A stretch of 6,704 bases of DNA from Thermoanaerobaculia bacterium. Lineage in GTDB: Bacteria; Bacteroidota; Bacteroidia; Chitinophagales; Saprospiraceae. A program made the translations under genes and the position numbers. Under the pieces are notes generated by a model. That model was given only the letters and a program-made list of their open reading frames with translations, searched no databases and was not told the DNA's origin. Positions 1 to 6,313 of this stretch are shown here, in pieces. How positions within the stretch are numbered: position 1 is the first letter of the stretch; each line of letters starts with the position of its first letter. The stretch is taken from positions 1-6,704 of the forward strand of contig JAKLJF010000282.1 in the NCBI GenBank assembly GCA_023151335.1, given 5' to 3'.

Positions 1-1
1 C

Positions 2-688
2 TTTTTCCTCTACGAAATGGTGGGTATTTTCCAGTCGCAGGCAGAAATCGACGCCAGCCCCTTCCAAACCAAGGATACCCGCCCGGGCGACGTCAAATTT
101 GCCGACCTGAACGGCGACAACAAAATTGACGACAAAGACCGCAAACACACCGGCAACCCCTTCCCCGATTTTACCTACGGGATCAACCTGGGTTTCAACT
201 GGAAAAACCTGGATTTTTCCGCCCTTGTTCAGGGCGTCCAGGGCAACGACGTGTATTTCCTCTACGGCAATTTTGCCTATGAAACTCAACTGCGCGGCTT
301 CAATTCCTACCGCGACGTGCTCAACCGCTGGACGCCGGATAACCCCAACACCGACATCCCCAAGGTGAGCGTGGACGACCGCAACGGCAACCGCCGCATC
401 TCCACCCGCTTCCTGAAGGACGGCTCCTATCTGCGCGTCCGCAACATCACGCTGGGCTATAATTTCAAAGATCTGCTGCACTGGAACGGCCTTGGCGGCC
501 TGCGGCTATACGTGACGGTGCAAAACGCCCTGACTTTTACGAAGTATCCAGGTTTGGACCCCGAAATTCAGGCCAATGCCAACGATACCCGCGGCCTGGG
601 CATTTCGTCCGACCTCGCCGTGGGCATCGACTGGGGCACCGTACCGGCGCCCAGAACCGTCATCGGCGGGATAAAAGTGGATTTCTAA
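2..688 (+). CDS. SusC/RagA-type TonB-dependent outer-membrane transporter, C-terminal part (5' end outside window)
   Basis: This is the last 228 codons of a SusC/RagA-family outer-membrane beta-barrel. Such proteins import oligosaccharides or peptides using TonB energy and work as a pair with a SusD lipoprotein lid. The frame is open from base 2; the ATG at 17 is internal, because codons for FFLYE precede it and whole family members are about 1000 residues. Visible family signatures are PGDVKFADLNGDNKIDDKDR at about 83-142, which contains an acidic calcium-loop-like DLNGDNKIDDKD, then GSYLRVRNITLGYNF near 422-466, NALTFTKYPGLDPE near 524-565, and a C-terminal PRTVIGGIKVDF ending in Phe, as expected for a barrel recognised by the BAM machinery. 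The adjacent susD confirms the assignment. The plug domain, TonB box and signal peptide lie upstream, so neither the substrate nor any regulatory N-terminal extension can be judged. Confidence 0.95.
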   Translation, partial: FFLYEMVGIFQSQAEIDASPFQTKDTRPGDVKFADLNGDNKIDDKDRKHTGNPFPDFTYGINLGFNWKNLDFSALVQGVQGNDVYFLYGNFAYETQLRGFNSYRDVLNRWTPDNPNTDIPKVSVDDRNGNRRISTRFLKDGSYLRVRNITLGYNFKDLLHWNGLGGLRLYVTVQNALTFTKYPGLDPEIQANANDTRGLGISSDLAVGIDWGTVPAPRTVIGGIKVDF

Positions 689-714
689 ACCAGGTCTAAA
701 AACAATCTTCTGTT

Positions 715-2139
715 ATGAAGTCGTTGAAATATCTCCTTTGTCTGCTTCCCCTTGCCGCCTGCACCGGCATTCTCGAAAAGGAACCTATTGCCACGCTCGA
801 TGCCGGTTCCTACTTTCAAACCGAAGACGACGCCGTTCAGGCGATAAATGCCGCTTACGGTTCCTTGCCGTTCAACAACGACAACAAGAATTTTTACTGG
901 GGCTTTGCCGTACTTACCGCCGATGAAGCTATCACCGGCGGCGACGGCTCCCGCCCCGGCCTGACCGAACTGGACGCTTTCACCTATACCCCGCGCACCG
1001 AAGAATTCAACGACTTCTGGAAGGTGCAATATGCCGGTATCACGCAATGCAACGTTGTGCTGGACAATATCGGCAAGATAGACATACCGCAAAACCGCCG
1101 CGACCAGATCAGCGGCGAGGCGCTTTTCCTGCGTGCGTATTATTATTTCCTGCTCACCCAGGTATTCGGCGACGTGCCTTTGTTCACCGGCATCGTGCCG
1201 CCCGACCAACTGAAAGCGCCCCGCACGCCGAAGGCGACGATATACGCGCAGATCGAGGCCGACTGCGAACGCGCGGCCGGCCTGCTGCCCGCGCAATATC
1301 CGGCTGCTGAAACAGGCAGGGCCACGAAAGGCGCGGCCTATGCCCTGGCGGCCAAGGCGTATTTGTACGAGAAAAAATGGGACAAGGTGCTCGAGTACGT
1401 AGGCAAGGTAAAAGGCCTGGGCATTTATGCCCTCATGCCCGACTACGAGGATAATTTCCGGAAAAATACGCAAAACAACGCCGAATCGGTGTGGGAAATA
1501 CAGCACGCCAACCTCGAACTGGGCGTGGGCAATTTTCTCAACCAATGGTGGGCGTCCAAAAAATTCGAAGGTTATGGCTTTGCAGAAGCGACGGAAGAAT
1601 ACGTGCTGGCTTTTGAGCCCGACGATCCGCGCCGCAAATTTACCGTCGCCATGAACAATGAGGATTATTTCGGCGTGGTATACAAACCTTCCTTTTCCTC
1701 CACCAAATACGGGGTGCGGAAATACCTGCAACCCAAAGCGGAAGTGACCCAGAAAGCCGACGGCGACATCAATTACACGGCCATTCGTTTTGCCGAAGTA
1801 CTGTTGTGGGAAGCCGAGGCGCTCACGGAACTCGGCCGCGTGCAGGAAGCGCAGGCCCCGCTCGAGCAGGTGCGCGCCCGTGCCCGCGCCCAGGCTGCCA
1901 ACCCCGCCACCGCCTTGCCGCCGGTGACCACCACCGATCAGCAGGTCATGCGCGAGGCCCTGCGCCACGAGCGCCGGGTGGAACTGGGCTTCGAAATGCA
2001 CCGCTTCTTCGACCTGGTGCGCTGGGGCATCGCCGCGCAGACACTGCCCGGTTTTCAGGCAGGCAAACACGAGGTATTCCCTCTGCCGCAAACAGAAGTG
2101 GATCTGAACCCGGCGTTGGTGCAAAATGCGGGGTATTGA
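715..2139 (+). CDS. SusD/RagB family nutrient-binding outer-membrane lipoprotein
   Basis: This 474-residue protein is a complete SusD-like surface lipoprotein, which binds the nutrient and caps the partner SusC barrel. The N-terminus is a lipoprotein signal peptide, with basic MKSLK, a hydrophobic run and lipobox L13-A-A-C16, so Cys16 should be acylated after cleavage. The segment EKEPIATLDAGSYFQTEDDA just after it is typical of SusD N-termini. The C-terminal RagB/SusD region includes INYTAIRFAEVLLWEAEAL, LRHERRVELGFEMHRFFDLVRWG at residues 416-438, and the closing FPLPQTEVDLNPALVQNAGY at 455-474, matching the usual FPIP...E...NP.L.QN.GY ending. The ATG at 715 is chosen because it gives the signal peptide directly. 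It lies 26 bases after the susC stop, with an A/T-rich spacer (CTAAAAACAA) and no Shine-Dalgarno, as is usual in Bacteroidota. It belongs to the susC operon. The length is slightly below many SusD proteins (about 500-600) but within range. The substrate is unknown. Confidence 0.96.
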   Translation: MKSLKYLLCLLPLAACTGILEKEPIATLDAGSYFQTEDDAVQAINAAYGSLPFNNDNKNFYWGFAVLTADEAITGGDGSRPGLTELDAFTYTPRTEEFNDFWKVQYAGITQCNVVLDNIGKIDIPQNRRDQISGEALFLRAYYYFLLTQVFGDVPLFTGIVPPDQLKAPRTPKATIYAQIEADCERAAGLLPAQYPAAETGRATKGAAYALAAKAYLYEKKWDKVLEYVGKVKGLGIYALMPDYEDNFRKNTQNNAESVWEIQHANLELGVGNFLNQWWASKKFEGYGFAEATEEYVLAFEPDDPRRKFTVAMNNEDYFGVVYKPSFSSTKYGVRKYLQPKAEVTQKADGDINYTAIRFAEVLLWEAEALTELGRVQEAQAPLEQVRARARAQAANPATALPPVTTTDQQVMREALRHERRVELGFEMHRFFDLVRWGIAAQTLPGFQAGKHEVFPLPQTEVDLNPALVQNAGY

Positions 2140-2161
2140 GTTGTTAGGCAGGTAAACCCAG

Positions 2162-2254
2162 TTTTTAATAATAAACACATAGGCGCATAGAACACATAGG
2201 GTACTCATGTTCAAGCCTATGTGTTCTATGCGCCTATGTGTTTATCATTAAAAA
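2162..2254. repeat. Large inverted repeat (39-bp arms, 15-base loop) between susD and the next gene
   Basis: The left arm (2162-2200) and right arm (2216-2254) are reverse complements over 39 bases with one mismatch (2170 A against 2246 C). The inner 30 bp (2171-2200 with 2216-2245) are perfect. The loop is 2201-2215. Each arm is itself repetitive: AACACATAGG, CGCATAG, AACACATAGG, which amounts to three copies of an 8-9 base unit ending in CATAG. It begins 22 bases after the susD stop and precedes the promoter-like region of the next gene. A transcript through it would fold into a very stable hairpin, so it could end or protect the susCD message. No U-run follows the right arm, so it is not a standard intrinsic terminator. 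The internal periodicity and A/T-ended arms also suit a dispersed palindromic (REP- or MITE-like) repeat. The structure is seen directly; its role is inferred. Confidence 0.93.
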
Positions 2255-2275
2255 TTTATGTTTATTCTTTCATTA

Positions 2276-2304
2276 TAATACTACTTTTTTACGTAATAAT
2301 ACTA
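2276..2304 (+). promoter_or_regulatory. Paired 8-mer direct repeat upstream of the secreted protein gene (possible regulator site)
   Basis: TAATACTA occurs at 2276-2283 and again at 2297-2304. The start-to-start distance is 21 bases, about two helical turns. The pair lies just upstream of the TACATTTG box at 2326, where an activator would be expected to bind. The tract is AT-rich, so chance is a real alternative. A similarly spaced pair precedes the next gene. Confidence 0.3.
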
Positions 2305-2325
2305 ATCGTCTTCTTCGCCATGCCT

Positions 2326-2333
2326 TACATTTG
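2326..2333 (+). promoter_or_regulatory. Candidate Bacteroidota -7 promoter box TACATTTG
   Basis: TACATTTG matches the TAnnTTTG -7 consensus of the Bacteroidota primary sigma factor exactly. A transcript would start near 2340, leaving a leader of about 28 bases before the ATG at 2368. No clear TTG stands at the expected -33 position (about 2303-2308), so the promoter may be weak or depend on an activator. The box implies that this gene has its own promoter after the inverted repeat, and it argues against the upstream starts GTG 2221 and ATG 2320. Confidence 0.45.
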
Positions 2334-2367
2334 CCAAGCTGCCCTGTATTCCCGGCAGGCTTTGGTT

Positions 2368-5300
2368 ATGTGCAAACGGTTTATCCTCCACTGCTTTTTA
2401 ATAATTTCCGGCTATTCCGCTTCTGCCCAAAACGGCCAGATCGCCATACCCCGTATCGAACTGATGCCCAATCAGCCGGCCCCCTACAATGTGCGCGACT
2501 GGCGGCAGGTGGCCCTGCGCTACGATTCGTTCGTATATGATGTACAGAAAACCGGGCAATACCTGCCCTTGTCGTACCTGAAACCGGCGGGCGTGAATTA
2601 TCCGCAAAATCCGGCTTTCGGACTGCATACCTATGTGGGCACCAATTCGCCTTTCGGAAACGAAGCCATCAATGTACTGCCCTCGCTCGTGGGCGCTTCG
2701 CTGGTGGGTATCGACAAACGCAACCAGTTCGGCCGCAACTGGCTGCTGATGAGCCAGGATTTTTTCAACAAAAACAACGGCGAAAATATCTACCTCAACA
2801 ACGCGGGCGCCAGCAGCGGTGGCGACTGGTGGTACGACCTGATGCCCAACGTCTTCTTTTACCAGTTGTACGATCTTTATCCAGGGTGGGGCGCCGAAGC
2901 TGATTTTCAGTTTCAGACGGTGGCCGATCGCTTTCTCGAGGCCGTGCGGGCCATGGGCGGCAACGAAGCGCCCTGGAAACCCGCCTACATGAATTACCGC
3001 GCCTGGAAATTCAAAACCATGGAACCCAACCCCAACGGCGTGCCGGAGCCGGAAGCCGCGGGCGCCTATGCCTGGGTATTATACCATGCCTGGAAAAAAA
3101 CGGGGAACCCGGAATACCGCAAAGGCGCCGAATGGTCGCTCGAGTTTTTGAACAACTGGACCAGCAACCCTTCCTACGAACTGCAACTGCCTTACGGTAT
3201 CTGCGCGGCGGCAAAAATGAACGCCGAATTTGGTACCGCCTACGATATCGAAAAAATGGTCAACTGGTCGTTCAACCGCGGCGCCTTGCGCGGCTGGGGC
3301 GCCATAGTGGGTACCTGGGGCGGGTTCGATGTATCCGGCCTGATCGGTGAAGCCAACGATGCCGGCAATGATTACGCTTTTCAGTTGAATGGCGTGCAAC
3401 AGGCGGCTGCCCTGGCGCCCATGGTGCGCTACGACAAACGTTTTGCCCGGGCCATCGGCAAGTGGATGCTCAACCTGTGCAATGCCATGCGCCTGTTTTA
3501 TCCCGGTTTTCTGCCGGCCCAATTGCAGGATGCTGCTGCCTGGTCGGCGGCCAACGACCCGCAGCAGGTCATGGGCTACGAGGCCTTGCGCCAGAAATGG
3601 CAAAACCTGTCGCCCTATTCCACCGGCGATGCCCTGAAGGGCGGCTGGGCTGCCACCAACCTGTCGCTGTACAGCACTTCCTCCATCGGCTACCTGGGCT
3701 GCATGGTGGAAAAAACCAATGTGGATAAAATCCTGAAAATCGATCTGCTGAAAACGGACTTTTTCGGCGCTTCCGCCTACCCGACCTTTCTCTTTTTTAA
3801 TCCGTACAACAGCGCGCAAACCGTGCAATTCGACGCCGGCAGCGCCCCTGCCGACCTCTACGAAGGGCTGTCGGAAACCTTCCTGCTCAAAAACGCTTCC
3901 GGCCTGGTGTCCTTCAGCATACCGGCCAACCAGGCCGTAATGGTGACCGTATGCCCGGCCGGGGGCGCCATTGCTTACGACAAAAACAAAATGCTGGTGG
4001 ACGGCATAGTCGTCGATTTTGACCAGCATGCCCAGCCCTACACCCGGGCGCCCCGCATCAAGGGCCTGGCCGCGGCCAAAAACCCGCTGGAGGCCGGCGA
4101 CAACACCGCCGTGTATGCCACGGTGGAAGATACGGACAGCGGGCAGATCACGTATACCTGGTCCGCAACGGCCGGCGCCCTCACCGGATCGGGCGCCACG
4201 GTCAATTATGCTGCGCCAGCTGCGCCCGCCAATGTGGAAGTCCGGCTGATCGTCACCGACCCTGAAGGCAACAGCGACACCGCTACCCTTCAACTGGCCG
4301 TGGTACCGGAGATCAACGAAGCGCCGGCGATAGCGACCATTCAAAAAAGTGCGGACTACGTGGCGCCCAACGCCTCCCTGCAACTCGTCTGTGTAGCCAG
4401 CGATGCGAACAATGACCCGCTCAGCTACATATGGACGGCCACGGGAGGTGTTTTAAGCGGTAATGGCAGTACCGTCAGCTGGACGGCTCCTGCTACGGAA
4501 GGTATTTTTCAGGTGACGGTAAAGGTCAGCGACGATGAAGGATTGTCTGCGCAGGCTACTATCGCTGTATTGGTAAAAAATTTCAGTACCGCCACGGGAA
4601 ACCTCGTCGCCCATTATCCTTTCAGCGGAAACGCCAATGATGTAAGCGGCAACCAGCTGCACGGGCAGGCCAACGGCGCCATTCTGGCGCCCGACCGGAA
4701 CGGAAATCCGCAAAGCGCCTACTATTTCAACGGCGGAGCGCAGCATATTGCCGTACCCAACAGTCCGCTGCTCAACTTCCAGGATGGTATTACCGTCAGC
4801 TGCTGGTTCAATGCCCATGCCCTGCCGGAAAAAGAAATTTTCCTGCTCTCGCATGGCAGTTGGCAAAACCGCTGGAAAATCTCCGTCACGCCGGAAAGAT
4901 ACCTGCGCTGGACGGTCAATACCTTATCCGGCATTGCCGATCTTGACGCCGCTATGCCCCTGCAAACCGACAGTTTTTATCATGTGGCCGTCAGCTACGA
5001 CGGCAGCCTGCTGGCGCTTTATCTGAACGGTCGCCTGCACACATTTAAGGCCCTTAGCGGGAAAATACGCACTACCGTCTACCCTTTCCTCAAAGGCCAG
5101 ATGTTGCCCGGCGATGCCAATTACAATTTCAAGGGGGTGCTCGACGACGTGAAAATATTCGATTACGCCCTCGCGCCCGCTGCCGTGGAAGCGCTGTACC
5201 AGCAGGGAGTAACGCCGCTGCGGGAATCATTTGAGGAGTTGAACATTGCCCTGGGCTTGTCGCCCAACCCTACACCGGGCATGCTCAAAGTACTGCTGCC

Positions 5301-5484
5301 CGAAGCCGCGGCCGCCGGCGCGCTGGTGCAGGTGCGTGATGTGAACGGCCGGATTGTGCTGGAACGAAGGATGGAAATGCAGCGCCGGATCGACCTGGAT
5401 GTCAGCCACTGCTTGCCGGGTGTCTACTGGGTCTGGGTTTGGTCGGGAGAAAAGCGCGGAACAACGCGGTTTGTAAAAATCTGA
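2368..5484 (+). CDS. Secreted multidomain protein: unassigned enzyme-like domain, two PKD/Ig-like domains, LamG-like domain, T9SS type A sorting tail
   Basis: The protein has 1038 residues counted from ATG 2368. That start gives a clean signal peptide, MCKRFILHCFLIISGYSASA, cleaved before Gln21. The frame is open back to 2221, but the extension reads through the inverted repeat and the promoter box. Residues 25-550 are not assigned to a named family. They are rich in Trp and Tyr and in helix-like segments, with GGDWWYD at 151-157, GTWGGFDVSGLIGEANDAG at 315-333 and YRKGAEWSLEFLNNW. A strand-rich stretch follows (PTFLFFNPYNSAQTVQFDAG to IPANQAVMVTVCPAGG). This suggests an alpha/alpha-toroid glycosidase or lyase-like fold with a beta-sandwich cap; it is inference only. 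Two PKD/Ig-like domains follow at about 561-646 (TYTWSATAGALTGSG, W598) and 651-738 (YIWTATGGVLSGNGS, W689). A LamG-like jelly-roll spans 747-946. Residues 962-1038 form a T9SS type A tail: SPNP at 965-968, VRDVNGR around D991, LPGVYWVWVW at 1016-1025, and final FVKI. It is likely exported through the T9SS to the surface or medium to act on or bind the polymer served by the SusC/D pair. Confidence 0.93.
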   Translation: MCKRFILHCFLIISGYSASAQNGQIAIPRIELMPNQPAPYNVRDWRQVALRYDSFVYDVQKTGQYLPLSYLKPAGVNYPQNPAFGLHTYVGTNSPFGNEAINVLPSLVGASLVGIDKRNQFGRNWLLMSQDFFNKNNGENIYLNNAGASSGGDWWYDLMPNVFFYQLYDLYPGWGAEADFQFQTVADRFLEAVRAMGGNEAPWKPAYMNYRAWKFKTMEPNPNGVPEPEAAGAYAWVLYHAWKKTGNPEYRKGAEWSLEFLNNWTSNPSYELQLPYGICAAAKMNAEFGTAYDIEKMVNWSFNRGALRGWGAIVGTWGGFDVSGLIGEANDAGNDYAFQLNGVQQAAALAPMVRYDKRFARAIGKWMLNLCNAMRLFYPGFLPAQLQDAAAWSAANDPQQVMGYEALRQKWQNLSPYSTGDALKGGWAATNLSLYSTSSIGYLGCMVEKTNVDKILKIDLLKTDFFGASAYPTFLFFNPYNSAQTVQFDAGSAPADLYEGLSETFLLKNASGLVSFSIPANQAVMVTVCPAGGAIAYDKNKMLVDGIVVDFDQHAQPYTRAPRIKGLAAAKNPLEAGDNTAVYATVEDTDSGQITYTWSATAGALTGSGATVNYAAPAAPANVEVRLIVTDPEGNSDTATLQLAVVPEINEAPAIATIQKSADYVAPNASLQLVCVASDANNDPLSYIWTATGGVLSGNGSTVSWTAPATEGIFQVTVKVSDDEGLSAQATIAVLVKNFSTATGNLVAHYPFSGNANDVSGNQLHGQANGAILAPDRNGNPQSAYYFNGGAQHIAVPNSPLLNFQDGITVSCWFNAHALPEKEIFLLSHGSWQNRWKISVTPERYLRWTVNTLSGIADLDAAMPLQTDSFYHVAVSYDGSLLALYLNGRLHTFKALSGKIRTTVYPFLKGQMLPGDANYNFKGVLDDVKIFDYALAPAAVEALYQQGVTPLRESFEELNIALGLSPNPTPGMLKVLLPEAAAAGALVQVRDVNGRIVLERRMEMQRRIDLDVSHCLPGVYWVWVWSGEKRGTTRFVKI

Positions 5485-5491
5485 TTCAGAA

Positions 5492-5520
5492 AAGTATCAT
5501 CATTTTGCGGTATAGTATCA
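5492..5520 (+). promoter_or_regulatory. Paired 7-mer direct repeat upstream of the LamG-repeat gene (possible regulator site)
   Basis: AGTATCA occurs at 5493-5499 and 5514-5520, again with a 21-base start-to-start distance. On the minus strand the unit reads TGATACT, close to the TAATACT unit upstream of the preceding gene. The end of the second copy lies 22 bases before the weak GAATTTTG box, the same distance as at the preceding gene. This is suggestive only, since the units are short and AT-rich. Confidence 0.25.
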
Positions 5521-5541
5521 GCAATGCCTTTTCCATTGCGG

Positions 5542-5549
5542 GAATTTTG
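5542..5549 (+). promoter_or_regulatory. Weak candidate -7 promoter box GAATTTTG
   Basis: GAATTTTG matches TAnnTTTG at all fixed positions except the first. A start near 5555 would leave a leader of about 58 bases before the ATG at 5613. There is no TTG at the usual -33 spacing. It is listed mainly because it sits in the same place relative to the paired repeat as the better box of the preceding gene. Read-through from the preceding gene remains possible, since I see no convincing terminator between them. Confidence 0.2.
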
Positions 5550-5690
5550 CAGAGCACCCCTGTAAAATGGGGGAAGCTAACCGATCCTTTCTACGCATAA
5601 ATCAACCAGATTATGAAACTTAAATTCTACATGCTGCTCTGGTCCGTCTGCGGTCTGTTCGCAACAGCAACGCTGATGGCCCAAACCCCC

Positions 5691-6283
5691 GTGGCGCATT
5701 ATGCCTTCTCCGGCAACGCCAAAGATCAGTCCTCTTTCACCAATCATGCTTCGGCGCTGCCCTGACGCAGGACCGGTTCGGCTGGCCAAACAGCGCCATG
5801 GCTTTCGACGGCGTACAAGCCTCCGTGAGGGCTAAAAATGCCGCGCACCTCAACTCGGCCAATACCACCATCAGTTTTTGGGTCAATCCCAAAGAATTCC
5901 CCGCACAGGGCGAGGTCTATTTGCTCTCGTTCGGCGGCTGGCAGGAGCGCTGGAAAATATCGCTGCCCTCGCACGGCAAACCGGTGTTCACCACCCACCC
6001 CGGTTTCTGCTGCGTCGACATGGATTCCGGTACGCCGCTCACGATCGGCGCCTGGACCCATGTAGCCATGGTACACGACGGCTCCAAAGACATCATTTAT
6101 TTCAATGGCGTTAAAGTCAATGAAAAAAGCGCGACCGGCGCGCTCGATGCCACCACCTACCCCCTGGGTATCGGTTATAATCCAATCGAAAAAAATCTCT
6201 ATTTCAACGGTGCGCTCGACGAGGTCATGATTTTCGACCAGGCGCTCGATGCCGCCCAGATTGCAGCCCTCTATACTGCCCAA
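5691..6283 (+). repeat. LamG-like domain, tandem copy 1 (contains the frameshift)
   Basis: This copy runs from VAHYAFSG to the ALYTAQ end. From VAHY to GGWQ it spans 242 bases, which is not a multiple of three, against 249 in copy 2. From the DRFG codons to GGWQ both copies span 162 bases, and from the start to the NHA codons both span 51. The whole difference therefore lies at 5751-5761. DNA at 5933-5986 matches 6563-6616 at 50 of 54 bases. Confidence 0.88.
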
Positions 6284-6313
6284 AATACGCCGCCGGCAGT
6301 ACCGCAGGGCCGG

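Noticed and set aside
685..2214. Long minus-strand open frame (509 codons) opposite susD
   Set aside because: It mirrors the GC-rich susD frame almost end to end, shows no recognisable domain, and its product has the His/Arg/Gly-rich composition of an antisense shadow.
2162..2254. Inverted repeat as a standard rho-independent terminator
   Set aside because: The stem is far too long and A/T-ended, and no T-run follows the right arm on either strand. A termination role is possible but not shown by sequence.
3079..4383. Long minus-strand open frame (434 codons) opposite the secreted protein gene
   Set aside because: It lies wholly inside a well-supported coding region and has low-complexity, Gly/Arg-rich shadow composition with no domain signature.
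5521..5549. GCAATG/CATTGC 6-bp stem with 7-base loop as terminator of the secreted protein gene
   Set aside because: The stem is short, only half GC, and the nearest T-run is four bases long and separated from it by GGGAA; too weak to call.
5557..5573. CCCC-N8-GGGGG mini-hairpin before the LamG-repeat gene
   Set aside because: A four-pair stem is easily expected by chance and has no supporting context.
5748..5765. Programmed ribosomal frameshifting joining the two frames of the LamG-repeat gene
   Set aside because: There is no slippery heptamer or stimulatory hairpin at the site, and comparison with two homologous domains shows missing bases rather than a recoding signal.
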